Shown: positions 10,998 through 22,930 of the stretch, piece after piece
How the letters are laid out: the number at the start of each line of letters is the position of its first letter
How positions within the stretch are numbered: position 1 is the first letter of the stretch
Assembly: GCA_030549335.1 (NCBI GenBank)
Contig: JAUKPH010000019.1
Location: forward strand, 16,628,001 to 16,692,000
Length of the DNA stretch: 64,000 nucleotides
Reading direction: 5' to 3'
Source: Pontederia crassipes
Taxonomy: Eukaryota; Streptophyta; Magnoliopsida; Commelinales; Pontederiaceae
The notes under the pieces: generated by a model
What the model was told of the DNA's origin: nothing
Seen by the model: only the letters and a program-made list of their open reading frames with translations
Database searches by the model: none
Made by a program: the position numbers and the translations under genes

Positions 10998-13900
10998 TGT
11001 AATAACCAAATGTTTTCGTAACTTAATTAATTTATCTAAGAGTTTATTTTAGCTAATTACTCTTTTGACTAGTTTAGGATTAATTATCTAGTGAGTAATA
11101 GTTAGTCGACATATGAGACTCTAAGCTAATTTATTTAATATAGTTAATAGATTATGTACTAAGTGATTAATTGGTTGGCTTAAACTAATTAACTTAACTA
11201 ACTAATATTTAAATTATCACATGAAGTATCTCACGTGTGCTTATCAGGTTGTCCAAAGGTAAGTTTTTATTTCTTTATACCTCACAGCTCACTCCAAACC
11301 GCCTCAAGTTTTAGGTGGAGAAACTACAAGTGTCTAAAGAATTAATAATATGCTGCCACCTAATATTACTATCTCTGCCTTGTCATATAAAATGAAAAAG
11401 AAACATGAGATGAATACACAAAATACGTTGGAGTTTAGGTGACAGGAGAAATGGTGGCTGAACAAAAAAAAAAAAAGAAAAGAAAAGAGCAAAAGCGAAG
11501 GTATGCATACGGTGGATCCTTATTAATTCATTATGCTTTAATTTGTGGGTGTTTAAAATTAAAGTTAAGGTTGAGATCAGTTGTAGCCTATTGACTGCAT
11601 CAACAATAAAGGAAATTATATTCAGTTATTAGAATTATGAAACTTATATTGCGGTTCTAAATTATGATAGGTAAATGTTTATCATTTAAGAAAATATTTT
11701 ATTGTGATTCAAAAATTATGAAAATTATAATCATTCTTTAGAATCGTAGTTTACAAAAAAGAAAGAATTATCTCAAAATTACCTTTGTTTAAAAAGTTAC
11801 GTGCTAATTAATTTGAAGATGACTTGTTGTCCTTGTAGAAGAGGTAGTCCTAATTAGAAATGGTGATAAATTTTATACTTTCAAGTAAATTATGAATATT
11901 ACAGGCCCAAAACGTACCTCTAATTCAATTTGAATTATTTCAAATAATTTGTACAGAGGAGTCATGAAAAGAATAAGTGGTATCTCTCATTTTTTTAAGT
12001 ATGAATAATACAGTAAGATGTCCTTTGCTTACGAAAATTTATGTAGATAAATTATGGGTAAGAATCCACAATTAATATATGTTGTACATTCTGGAGTCTA
12101 ATTTTGTTGAGCTTTGAAATTAGATTTATTAGATGTCATTGAGAAAGTTATGTATTCATATTTAAAGTGCTAGAATTCAGTCTTACGAAACTGTTATCTA
12201 ATTTTATAAATTATGTATTAAATTCAATATATAATCTAATGATTTGATAATTTAAAGCTACAGATGTTAAATTCCATTTACAATTGAAATTTCTAGAAAA
12301 GGAGTTGTTTGCTAATTGATATAAATCACACAATCAATGTCACTAGGTCTGTTAAAACACAGAATTAATATTAGTTGGAGGTTGAATGTTAATTTTTCGG
12401 AAGACTAACCATAATGGGATAAAACTTGAAACAATTATTATTTAAATTGGGATAAGCTTATGTTCATATAAAAGCTCATGAGATTTGGTTAGGTATAACC
12501 AAAAATATAACTTTTATTCCACCAAGTATGTGATTTGCGGTTAGAGGATGAACTTTTATGATTAATCAATTAATTAAGCTATAGGATTGAATGCATGAGT
12601 AGTATTGACCATTGATCATTGTTGTATCCATGTAAGACATATTGATATTTGCATTATAGTATTAATAAGAATACATATTATTGACATAGGTCTAAAAGAA
12701 TAACATGGAAAATAAAAGGGAAAAGTCTTTGGATACTGTATAAGATGTAATTTGGTTTCTCCTACTCTATATATTCACATCTTTTGAATTCGGGGTGACA
12801 TCGATTATTATATGTATTGAATATGTTTTGGATATGTTATGAATTGATTTTGAAAAATGCAATTATGAAAAGTATATCTGAATGATTATATGATTGCACA
12901 TTTGAAAAGTATATGTGATATGATCTGAATGGATGATGATGAGTGCAATCTTGTTCCGTTTGAAAGGGTATTTGATATGATTCATCTTCTGATATTCGAA
13001 AGATGTTTGTTATGTGATGAATCATACATTGACATCCATTTGCATTTGCATATATAATGATTGGAGCTAAGTGCTACATCGCTGATCTAGAGTCAGCCAC
13101 CTCTAGAGTCCAATCCATCATTTTGTTCCCCAATAATGGGATGAGATAGGCTGGAGCTAAGTGCCATGCGGAGCTAAGTGATACATCACGAGTAGTCGTG
13201 ATGGGGCCACCTCTAAAATCCGTAGGGGGCATATCTAGAATCCACCTATCGCTATGTGTTCCCCAAAAAGGATGAGATAGGATGGAGCTAAATGCTACAT
13301 CGCTGATCACGATGGGAGCCACCTCTAGAATCCACCTATCGTTATATGATATGTTCCCCGAAAGGAATGAGGTAGAATGGAGCTAAGTGCTACATCGCTG
13401 ATCACGATGGGTGCCACCTCTAGAATCCACCTGCCGACCACTGGCCAGTTGGTGATTCGTGCATACATATGAGAGTGTTGCATTGCATACACATGTTTGA
13501 TATTGTTAAATAACAGTGATTAGGAATTCAGTGGGATGATTTCGATTGGAATGTTATATATGTATTTATTAAATGTATGAAAATATTGACTTTGATATTA
13601 TGATTAATGCTTGTATTTTTATGTCTCTACGAAGTTATTAGATGATAACACATAGCTTATGAGTTATCAACTTACTGAGCTATTTTGGCTCATATTGTTG
13701 TTTCTAATATTTTTCATATTCATATAGCTCTTTGGGGATCATGCGAAGTGATAATCGTAAAAGGATTCTATAATATTCTTGGTGGTATGATGAGAGGATT
13801 TATGTCTCTCGTATTTTTTTATTAAGATGTTAGAGAGAGCTAATCGTGTTTATTTACTTATGTCAAAATAAGTTTTATTGAAAATAAAGTCATTTTGTCA

Positions 13901-14100
13901 AGTGTATAACTTAAGGTGTATCAGTTTGCTCTGAAATGATCACATATTGTGTAATTTATTTAATGATATACTTTTATTCTTATGTTATAAAAGAAGATTA
14001 AATTACATCACATTTTCGTAATCTCTCTTAATTTTATTTGATCGTCCGTAATGAGTCGCAAACTCCGGATTAAACTAAGGTTTAATTCGGGGTCATGACA
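10998..14100. mobile_element. Solo LTR nested in the CACTA element (LTR retrotransposon fossil)
   Basis: The sequence runs from TGTAATAACC to GGTCATGACA. It has a perfect 5-bp target duplication, gatca, at 10993-10997 and 14101-14105. It is about 3.1 kb with no internal coding region, so a solo LTR is the simplest reading. It must be younger than the CACTA insertion. Confidence 0.85.
13060..13440. repeat. Tandem repeat of about 105-115 bp inside the solo LTR
   Basis: The word ggagctaagtgctacatcgc recurs with gatcacgatggg and gccacctctagaatccacct. There are about four diverged units, each ending near a ccccaaaaaggatgagat-like word. Confidence 0.75.
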
Positions 14101-15144
14101 GATCAGATGCCCACTGAGAGATTTGGCCGCCAGGCGGCCGAATCGGTCAGATCCGGGCGGCCGAATCCGGCCGCCTGGCGATTCGGGCTGGAGAGAGAGA
14201 GAGAAGGGGAGAGGGACGCTGGGGGAGAGGTTCATCCGGGACCGGCGGTCAATGCTTGTCGTTCGTTCGGGAGAGGCTCGCCGGCAAGGAGAAGGAGAGG
14301 GAGAGAGAGAGGAGAGGGGGAAAGAAATAAAGAGTGAGATTGGGGAAAGATTATATATATATAGGTGGAAAGATGAGAAAGCGGAAAAATGAAAAAAAAT
14401 GAGCGAGATAGTGAAATTTTAATTACCAACGGCTCTAATCGTCGGAAATTTAGCAAATATTGATAATATATATTATCATGATACATATGGATATGATATT
14501 AATTATTTTTAAAGTTATCGACGATCGTGGTCATAAAAAAATATTTAATTATAAAAATAAATACTATATTTAGTTATATATAATATTTATTTTTAATTTA
14601 TCGATGGTTTGAACTGTTGCTAATTATTACCGACAGTCTTGACCATCAGAAATTGCGACTGTTTAGACTGTCGCTAATTATATTAACAAAATGCTCGTTA
14701 CATTATATTACTTTTCATTTACCGACAGTCGGAACCGTTAAAAATTATGACAGTCTAAATTGTTGCTAATTATATTAATAAAATACTCTTTATATTATAT
14801 TATTTTATATTTACCGATGGTCATGATCATCGAAAATTGCGACGGATAGATACCCGTTAGAAATTTTGACGTTCCAAATCGTCAAAAAATAATATAATAA
14901 TATAATAAATTATATAATTTATTATTTTGATTTTCGACGGTTGTGGTCGTCGAAAATTTCAACGGATCGTTATCCGTCGTAAATTGCAACGAATTTCTAT
15001 CCGTCGGAAATGACTCGTCGGAAAATTCCAATTTCCTTGTAGTGAATATACATATTATGAGCAAACACATCAAAAAAATATCTAATCCGATAAAATATTT
15101 ATCTTTATTTCATGCATTCTTAACCCTTAACTAAACAGCCTGAA

Positions 15145-16108
15145 TCTTCAACTTAATAAGTGAATATGGTTTTTTTTGGACCCCGAATTAATCAAATGCA
15201 TGACACCAGGTGGATAAAAAAACTATCATGCTAAAGTTTCATATTGAAATAAAATCACATTTACTTGATAAAAAAATTTCGGATCATTGAAGTATTGATA
15301 GTAAAATTAGATGAAAGTTTCTTCACTTCATAAAAACTCTTTTTTGTACATATGCACTGTTATTTCATATATGAATGTCACACCACCATGCATGATCCAT
15401 TAATTTTTAAGAACGTTTATATTGATTGCCAAAGCATGACTAGGATCTCATTAATTTGTTAAATAAATTAACCCCATTTGGTATTTGCAAATGGTGATAT
15501 TTGGACAACTATTGAAGGTTCTACTCCGAATCCAACATCATGCACATTGATCTCTGAGTTGGTATGAAGGAACCAAGTTTCCTTAAGGATCCCTTATTGC
15601 GGCTATTAAAAAAATTAATGTCTCTGCTTTTTGGACTATTTTGTATGTTAAATAATATTTTATATATCGTTAAAAGGTTGATAGTCAAAGTTAGAAAAAA
15701 AAACAAAATTAATTTAAAAGGATTATTAGCATTAAAAATTTTATGAATGAATTTCTGGAATTTCCCTATAAGTTTTTGTCTCTATAGAAATTTAATTTGC
15801 GCTATAATTGATTTGTACTTGACTACGTACCAAAGGCGTTAAATGTTTTGTTTTCCTTGCTTGATTTAATAGCCATTTGGACATGAATAAGCATTGTTTA
15901 ATGCATTATTTGGTACTATATTACTAGTACATATGACTAATTAATAATGAGCTGTTTTGTCAGCTGGGTTTCATGTGCTTAGACTTCCAAGGTAGATGTT
16001 AACCTGCTGGCGTAATTAACATCTTGTATAGATTGTTGAAGTGAACTTTCTGTGTGCTAAGTTGGTTTTATTTGTTTGTTTTTTTTTTCCATAACCCCAC
16101 TACAATTA
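15145..16108. other. AT-rich intergenic DNA
   Basis: No gene or clear element is seen. Short open frames on both strands show no motif. Confidence 0.5.
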
Positions 16109-16330
16109 GTCAAAGATTATTAGATGCGTCAATAAGAAGAGTAAATCAAATAATCTGGAGTCCGATTAAAAGAGGGAGAGGGAGGTCAAGGCGGACACTT
16201 GACGAATTAATAGAACAAGATCTATTGGTGAATAATATACCGAAAGGTTTGATTACTAATAGAGCGAAATGATGTCGTATGATCCATGTAGTCGACCTTA
16301 TCTAATGGGATAAGACTTTGTTGTTGTTGT
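16109..16330 (+). mobile_element. 5'-truncated RTE-type LINE tail
   Basis: The plus strand encodes the C-terminal end of an RTE-type LINE polyprotein. It includes GRGRSRRTLDELIEQDL, close to the R-G-R-P-R-K-T-W...D-L pattern of that family. A stop, a short 3' region with gatccatgtag and gggataagactttg, and a (TTG)n tail follow. Flanking direct repeats (about aacccactacaatta at 16093-16108 and 16331-16345) mark the target duplication. Only the last about 220 bp inserted, which is typical 5' truncation. Confidence 0.8.
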
Positions 16331-16345
16331 AACCCACTACAATTA

Positions 16346-17530
16346 ATAAAAAAACTATAAATATGTGTTGAACACCAAACGGACAATATCTCCTATGTGG
16401 TATCAAATGTTGCTTAGTCTTTCTGTCATGTGAAACAATCTCGAACGACCGAGAACATTGCAATCTTTTCCGTGTTTATTTTATTTTCAGAATAGTATTT
16501 TAAAGTAGGCGCATAAAAATTTGAAGTTGTTGAATAAAAATTGAAACCATTATCTTTATGTCTAACATATGATTTTAAAAGCTACTTTAAGCAACCTCAA
16601 TCTCATGTTAACAAAATGTCGAGTCTTTAATGAGGTGTGATTATAATGTTTAAGCAAATCCTACGGATTGATATGCTTGTGATCTCGTGGATTAAGATGT
16701 TACAGTAAAATTTCTACCCTAAAATCATTGAACATGCAGTTAATCATGCAAGCAGGTCTCCATAGTAAAGTCTACAAAGCAGTGAGCTTTGTTCTTCTTT
16801 CTACACACATTATTGGTTGCAAGTACGCAAAATGTGCATCATTCTTGTTTTTTTTCCGGAAACTACTCTGTTTGTCACACGGGAACTACTGCATGGGTAA
16901 CATCATGCACTCGAATTACCAATGAATGGAAATATGATTAAAACTTAAATATCCACTAAAGCAAAAGAAACATGTGTTCATGCACAGAGGGAGAGAGAGA
17001 GAGAGAGCGAGGGAGGGAGGGAGGGAGGGAGATCGAGAGAGGATGAGGGTCTTAGGCAGTTGATAATAGATAAATAACGAGGAGCTTAACTGTCTTTCTC
17101 TCTCACTTACTCTTCAATGTGTAGTTGGTATATGTTGGAGTCCGAGAAAGGCACCTCGCGCAGGACCCTCACAGTGCCAATCCGATCCCTTCAACGTGAG
17201 GAAGCCACACTCTCCCTTTACTCTTTCCATATGCCACCAGCTTCCAAAGCCACTCCAGACCTGCGCAAATCGATCACCTACGTCCAGTTTCTGCATCAAC
17301 ACAAGATCCAGCAACTGCCCTTGCAACACGTATCATCTCTTTCTCTCTCATTCATTCGCGCAAGTCGTATTATAATATTTAGGCCACGCGCTCATGCCCA
17401 CTATCTTCTATTCCTAAGTTTGAACATGAACAATGGTAAAAACAAATAAACAATGGCATCTTTCTACCCCGTAGCTCAGAACAATAGTACATAGACAGCA
17501 CACACACTCTCTCTCTCCCCACCCCATCTC
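16346..17530. other. Intergenic DNA upstream of the AHL gene
   Basis: Mostly AT-rich. A purine-only microsatellite, (GA)n passing into (GGGA)n, lies at about 16987-17036. A less AT-rich block at 17110-17340 has no recognisable coding content. Confidence 0.45.
16987..17036 (+). repeat. GA / GGGA microsatellite
   Basis: Runs of gagaga followed by gggagggagggaggga. GA runs upstream of plant developmental genes can bind BBR/BPC factors, but that role here is only a guess. Confidence 0.8.
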
Positions 17531-17882
17531 TCTTTATATTATATATATGTATACATATATGTTACAACTATTACCTCCCTTGCCTTCCCATAAAAGTACA
17601 GAGAATTAATAAAAATACATCATTCTTCTTGAGCACATCTGTCTTGGATTCCATCAATTTCCGACTTCTGTCCTACGAGAGTTTGAAAGAACTCAAGGCT
17701 GCGTTTTGCCGTTTTCCTTCTTCTGCAATCTTATGATGGCCATGAAATCCCTGTTATGTTATCACACTCTCCCTCTTTCAAATCCTTAGGTTTGCCGCAG
17801 ATCCGCTGGCCGTAAGATCACAATTAAGTACGAGGAAGATAAGATCAAGTAAAGTAAGAGGAAGTACTGTTCAGTAGACAAG
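17505..17882 (+). promoter_or_regulatory. Likely promoter and 5' leader of the AHL gene, with two short upstream ORFs
   Basis: A CT-rich run (about 17505-17530) is followed by a TATA-like stretch (about 17535-17560) some 325 bp before the presumed start. Two overlapping ATG-started upstream ORFs lie in the leader, at 17733-17789 (18 codons plus stop) and 17756-17815 (19 codons plus stop). Neither runs into the main frame. If transcribed they should reduce scanning to the downstream CTG start. Transcript ends are not visible from sequence. Confidence 0.4.
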
Positions 17883-18698
17883 CTGGCGAACCGTTGGTGG
17901 GCAGGAGAATCGAGCAATCAGGGCGCCGATGGGCGTTCGGCGTCCCCACGAAACTCCGCGCCCAACGCCGGCGGCCACGACGCAACAGACGAGAACACTG
18001 ACCACGGCTCCGAAACACATGAGGGCGCGACGGCGGCCGCTGGCCCCCGCCGTCCCCGGGGCCGCCCTCCGGGCTCCAAGAACAAGCCGAAGCCCCCCAT
18101 CTTCGTGACCAGGGACGGCCCCGACACTCTCCTCAGCCATGTCATGGAGATCTCGCGGGGCGCCGACGTCGCGGACTCTATTGCGCAGTTCGCACGCCGC
18201 AAGCAGTGCGGCGTCTGCGTGCTCAGCGGCTCCGGCACCGTCGTCAACGTCACGCTCCGCCAGCCCTCTGCCCCGGAAGCGGCGGTCGCCCTTCAGGGCC
18301 GCTACGAGATACTGTCACTCGCGGGGATATTTCTGCCAGGCCCGTCGCCGCTGGGGTCCACCGGGTTGACGGTGTACCTGTCGGGAGTGCAGGGTCAAGT
18401 GATCGGCGGGAGCGTCGTGGGTCCTCTCATGGCTGCGGGGACGGTGACGGTCGTCTCGTCCACGTTCGCGCATGCTAAGTACGAGAGGCTACCGTTAGAA
18501 GATGAATACGGCGCCGCCGCAGTGAATGCACTTGGGGCGATGCCCGGTGGAGCGGCCCCTCTGATGCCCGGGGGCGGCTCCAGGGCTGGCGGGCTGCCGG
18601 ACCCCTCAGCGCTACCAATTTACAGCAACTGGGCGCCAAACAGCGGGCAGCTGGGTCACGATGGCATGTCGTGGGCTCCGGCGCGGCCTTCGTCGTAG
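17883..18698 (+). CDS. AT-hook motif nuclear-localised (AHL) protein, PPC/DUF296 family, apparent CTG start
   Basis: Predicted 271 residues, in the usual range for single-hook, intronless AHL proteins. These bind AT-rich DNA in the nucleus and act in growth and developmental regulation. The order is: N-terminal (L/M)ANRWWAGE, an acidic linker, an AT hook with [17 protein letters not shown] at about residues 56-72, then the PPC domain from about residue 86 to 215 with the core GRYEIL at 139-144. In most relatives the core reads GRFEIL. The C-terminus is Gly/Pro-rich. Relatives start MANRWWAG, but here the Met codon is CTG (17883), with A at -3 and G at +4. There is no in-frame ATG upstream before a stop at 17850. 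The first in-frame ATG (18144, residue 88) lies inside the PPC domain and would lose the hook. So it is either CUG-initiated, an assembly error or start-lost. The coding sequence is strikingly GC-rich against its surroundings. Confidence 0.9.
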   Translation: MANRWWAGESSNQGADGRSASPRNSAPNAGGHDATDENTDHGSETHEGATAAAGPRRPRGRPPGSKNKPKPPIFVTRDGPDTLLSHVMEISRGADVADSIAQFARRKQCGVCVLSGSGTVVNVTLRQPSAPEAAVALQGRYEILSLAGIFLPGPSPLGSTGLTVYLSGVQGQVIGGSVVGPLMAAGTVTVVSSTFAHAKYERLPLEDEYGAAAVNALGAMPGGAAPLMPGGGSRAGGLPDPSALPIYSNWAPNSGQLGHDGMSWAPARPSS

Positions 18699-19253
18699 CC
18701 GCAAGCAGGAGATAGATTGCCATGCACGCGCACACGCAGTGCTCACGAGTTGGTCTTTAATGGTGCAACTGATTCCACGTAGTTTTCTTGCCTCTGATTT
18801 ATATCGAAATTTGATTTGATAAAAGGAAAAAAAAAGGTACGTAGTTTCCACTTGTAGCAAGTAGTGGTAGATTTAGTACTATATATTAAGGTCAGTTCAT
18901 GATTAGTTCGAGATGTTTGCCAGTGTATCGCCACATTTGTTGTTTTTAATTAGTTGCGTTACTTGACAATTAGTAGATGCTTTAACATGCTTGTTGTTGT
19001 TGTTATAATTAATTTTATTCGGGTGATTTCATGATGTATATCTAGAAAACCATAGTGATTTCCGAAATTATATATGCATATATAGGCAAAATCAATGTAG
19101 ACGTTGTGCAAGCACAGTAATTATAGTGTGCACTATATATATGCCCGTCGATGTGCACTCGATGTACATCTAATGGGGCACAAAATGTGCCATGTGTTGT
19201 ATGCTCATTCTGCTCATATATGTAGTTATGATTATGAAAAGTGTTAAATATTA
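18699..19253. other. 3' flank of the AHL gene
   Basis: AT-rich sequence that probably includes the 3' UTR. No other gene is visible before the CACTA element. Confidence 0.5.
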
Positions 19254-20215
19254 CACTACAAGAAAATCGCGATTTTCGGACGGATAATTTTCGACGGTTC
19301 TAAATCCGTCGCTATTTGCGACGGATTTTTCGACGGTTCCGTTTTCGACGGTTATGACCGTCGAAAATAATTTATATTATTATTTAATTTTTTGACGATT
19401 AGGAACGTCGATATTTTCGACGGATATCCATCCGTCGTAATTTCCGACGACTTTTCCGACGGTTACGATCGTCGGAAATAAAAAATTAAATTATATATTT
19501 TTAATATTATTATTAAATTTTTTCGACAGATTTTCCGACGGTCACGACCGTCGGAAATTAAAAAATTAATTATATAATTTATTATATTATTATTTAATTT
19601 TTCGACGATTAGGAACGTCGATATTTTCGACGGATATCCATCCGTCGCAATTTCCGACGACTTTTCCGACGGTTAGGACCGTCGGAAATAAAAAAATTAA
19701 ATTATATATTTTTAATATTATTATTAAATTTTTTCGATGGATTTTCCGACGGTTGTGATCGTCGGAAATAGAAAAATTAATTATATAATTTATTATATTA
19801 TTATTTAATTTTTCGACGGTTAGGAACGTCGTTATTTTCGATGGATATCCATCTGTCGCAAAATCCGCCGCAATTTTCGGAGGTCGTAACCGTCGGTAAA
19901 TCCGTCGCAATTTCCGACGGATATCCAAACTGTCGCAATTACCGACGGTTTTGACCATCGGTAAAGATTACCGTCGGTTAAAACCGTCGGTAAAATAAAA
20001 AATAAATATTATATATAACTAAATAAAATAAATTTTTTTATTATTTATATTTTCGACGGCCGAAACCGTCGGTAATTAAAATTTCGTTATCCCGCTTTTC
20101 TTCCCATTTTCCCGCTTTCTTTCCACTTTTTTCCTTTATATATTTTCCCTCCTCTCTCTTCTCTCTCCTTCCTCCCTCCACTCCTCTCTCTCTCCCTCCT
20201 CTCCTCTTTCCCTCT

Positions 20216-20640
20216 CCCGGCCGCGAGCACGGACGCCGGACGCCGGTTACGCCGCGAGATCGGCCTCTCCCGCGCGCCGGACGCCGGCGACCCTCCCACG
20301 CCGGACGCCGGCAACCCTCTCCCGCACCGGCGTATCTCTCTCTCTCCCGCTCCGCGCCGGCATCTCTCTCTCTGTTGTCGGTCGAATCCGGCCGTGGCCG
20401 TTCGGATCCGGCAGCCAGGCGGCCGGTTCCGGCCTCCAGCGGCCGGTTCCGGCCTCCAGCGGCCGGATCGGCCGCCAGGCGGGCTGGATCCGGCCTCCAG
20501 CGGTCGGATCGGCCGCCAGGCGGGCCGGATCCGGCTTCCAGCGGTCGGATCGGCCGCTGGAGGCCGGAACCGCCTGGCGCCGGATCCGGCCGCCTGGTGC
20601 TGGATCGGCTGGTGGGCCGGATCCGGCCGCTAATTTTTTT
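20216..20640. repeat. GC-rich tandem repeats in the CACTA centre
   Basis: Overlapping repeats of ggccggatcggccgccaggc and ggatccggcctccagcggt type, in direct and inverted order. The block stands out sharply from its AT-rich surroundings. Confidence 0.75.
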
Positions 20641-20734
20641 TATATTTAAAAAATTATTTGCGACGGTTGCGACCGTCAAAAGATCGACGATTGCGACAAC
20701 TGTCTAAAGTTTCGACAGTTGGGACCGTCGAAAA

Positions 20735-20895
20735 GTTGCGACGGCTCGGACCGCCGGCCTTTTCCGGCGGTTGCAACCGTCGGTAATATCGACGGCTCGG
20801 ACCGCCGGAAGCCTTTTCCGGCGGTTGCAACCGTCGGAAATATCGACGGCTCGGACCGCCGGCCTTTTCTGGCGGTTGTTCGAACCGTCGGGGAC
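20735..20895. repeat. Tandem palindromic subterminal repeat of about 65 bp in CACTA
   Basis: The unit contains gacggctcggaccgccgg followed by ttttccggcggttgcaaccg. It is repeated about three times, and each half is an imperfect palindrome. Such arrays are the usual transposase-binding zone in CACTA elements. Confidence 0.7.
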
Positions 20896-21130
20896 TTTTC
20901 CGGCTGTTGCAACCATCGGAAAATTTCGACGGGTCGAACCGCTGGGGACTGTTCCGACGGTCAGAACCGTCGATATTTTCGACGAATTTTTTTCAACCGT
21001 CGCAAATCCGTTTGCGACGAGCCTTTTTCCGATGGATCGAAAAACTGTCGGTAATTGCGTTACCGATGGTTTTCGAGCTGATTACCGACGGTTCGAACCG
21101 TCGGTAATCCGCGTTTTTCTTGTAGTGTTA

Positions 21131-22564
21131 GTATATATCATCTTACCCTTATTATAGGAGAATGTGATTAGTAGGACGTATTTCTCTTCTTAAGTATGAA
21201 GTATATCTAAGACATCTATAGGTACTCCAAGTCTTACATAAAGTAAGATTGAGTCCTATGGTATACATATTGATTTAGTAATTTATATAACGAGTCTGTC
21301 GAATGTCAATAAACTAACAGTTCATGCTTCTTTGATATGTCAAGCAACCTGTCTTATATTATATAAGGTGTGTGCATGTTGTGATATTCGTTCTTTTTGC
21401 CCTTACGAACACTACTCACAGTTGCTATGTCTGATCAATTTCATTGTTGAATAACATATAGCTATATCAGGCGCTGATATCCTATAAGAGACACTCAATC
21501 AGGGACTTTCCTTTACATCTTAATTAATTATTCTCTTGGGAGAGAATGGATAACTAAAGTTGAGCACATTTATTTTAGAAAGATCAGGCACTACAATTTC
21601 AGAAGTTCCCATCGAAATATCAGAAGCTCGCAAACTAATTAATACAATAATTAACTTCTTTATTTCAAGTGTCAGAAGGTATAAAATCTGGGGTTGCAAA
21701 AATTTTGCATGTATAGAAGAATGGCTTACACGAAATATGTAACAAGATTATCCGAGATGATAGCGTTTCGGCACTCTGATAATGATTGACATCATTAAAG
21801 GATTAAAGGAAAGGGAATCAATATTAAGTGATAATTTTATTCTTTATATATTTATTATGTCTTTGGGATGAAAGAAAAATAAGATATTGAAGAAAAAAAT
21901 GAGGGTACTTTCCCTTTGTTCCCTTACAATTTAAATTCAAACAAATATAGAAAATGGTAAATCGATTCTCATTTCTCTTTCTATTGATTTACTATTCTTT
22001 CACCCCAACCAAATAAACTCGATCTTAAGATGCATTAGCATTTGTCATTCAAAATTACCTAACAATATGAATTGCCTATCAGAATGATTGTCATTTATTA
22101 AATTATCTTAGTATATATAAATAATTTATTTGATAAATATTTATGAGTTAATATACAATTTTAGGAATATACCCCTAATCAATATTTTTTTTTTATTTTG
22201 AATTTTGTTAACTTAAATCACAAACACGTATTTTCATCCATAAAATTATTAATATATTTTAAAAATAATATATTCATAATAATTAATTAAGATTTATTTC
22301 ATTAATCTTATAATTTATTTATTTATTTTTATAGTTTATTTATATAAAAATTCAAAGGACAATTGTAGAAAGTGAAATTAAAAAATTACAACTCAAATAG
22401 CAATTTAAATTGGTCACCCCTTCCATAAGAAAATGTAAATTGTTTAGGTAATTCATATTTTCATTATCTATTATAAGTGAACAAGTAATATTGTGAACTC
22501 AGATAATTTAATACATTATTATTTGGTAATATGCAAAAATTATTTATAGAGAAATGCCTCCTTA
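21131..22564. other. AT-rich intergenic DNA
   Basis: No gene is recognised. Around 21770-22030 the words ctttgggatg and ccaaccaaataaac resemble eroded MITE ends, but this is not firm. Confidence 0.4.
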
Positions 22565-22930
22565 GTGCAGGCCATCGGGTGGACTTTACTGGTCGAGTTG
22601 CATCCATCTCGATCAATTTTCATCGGGTCGAATTAAACTTAATTTGAAGATTAGACCTGATCTAACTCAATCCTCATCCTGTTATTTTTTTCTTACTTTT
22701 TTTATTTCAAAACATAAATATTTTCAAATATTGTTTTCACAATTATATATTTTATTTTTTAACAAAACATAATCCTAAAATTAAATAGAAAAATAAAAAA
22801 ACTTATAAAAGAAAATATTAAATCTTTGAGTCGGGACTTATGTCTGACTCAGTAATTGAAATATGATCAAGTTCTAACCCTATCATTGACCTAACCTGAC
22901 TCAAGTCAGGTCCGGATGGGTCACCCAAAC
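22565..22930. mobile_element. Eroded hAT-type MITE remnant
   Basis: Inverted gggtcg / cgacccaa-like words (catcgggtcgaattaaac on the left, caggtccggatgggtcaccc on the right) surround an AT-rich centre. The arrangement matches the hAT MITE at 9111-9481, but clear terminal repeats and target duplication are gone. Confidence 0.45.

Larger units (their letters stand above)
10540..15044. mobile_element. Non-autonomous CACTA (En/Spm) element, interrupted by a solo LTR
   Basis: The element starts CACTACAAGAAAAA and ends with the inverse CCTTGTAGTG. It is flanked by the 3-bp target duplication aat (10537-10539, 15045-15047). Subterminal zones contain many gacggt...accgtc and ccgtcgaaa words, as expected of CACTA subterminal repeats. 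The GC-rich centre (ccgccaggcggccg, gatccggccg words) is split by the LTR at 10998-14100. No transposase is seen. Without the LTR the element is about 1.4 kb. It is the same family as the copy at 19254-21127. Confidence 0.9.
9996..15141. mobile_element. Outer MITE carrying a nested CACTA element
   Basis: The left end aggccgtttggttgggg begins at 9996. An inverted counterpart ending ctaaacagcct lies at about 15141, beyond the CACTA element at 10540-15044. The simplest reading is a roughly 640-bp MITE into which the CACTA inserted near its right side. An alternative right end just before the CACTA (ctcaaaacaaatgacct) is also similar, so the outer boundary is uncertain. Confidence 0.45.
19254..21127. 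mobile_element. Non-autonomous CACTA (En/Spm) element
   Basis: The element starts CACTACAAGAAAATCGCG and ends CTTGTAGTG. The 3-bp target duplication tta lies at 19251-19253 and 21128-21130. Both flanks carry dense gacggt / ccgtcggaaa subterminal words, often as facing pairs that form short palindromes. The centre is GC-rich. It is about 1.9 kb with no recognisable transposase. The open frames at 20041-20679 and nearby on both strands are products of the repeat composition. It is the same family as 10540-15044. Confidence 0.92.

Noticed and set aside
10527-11021. Open frame of 164 codons
   Set aside because: It starts in the CACTA terminus and reads through its subterminal and core repeats, so it is not a protein.
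20041-20679. 212-codon minus-strand frame rich in Arg, Gly and Pro
   Set aside because: It lies wholly within CACTA repeats. The opposite strand is open too, and composition explains it.
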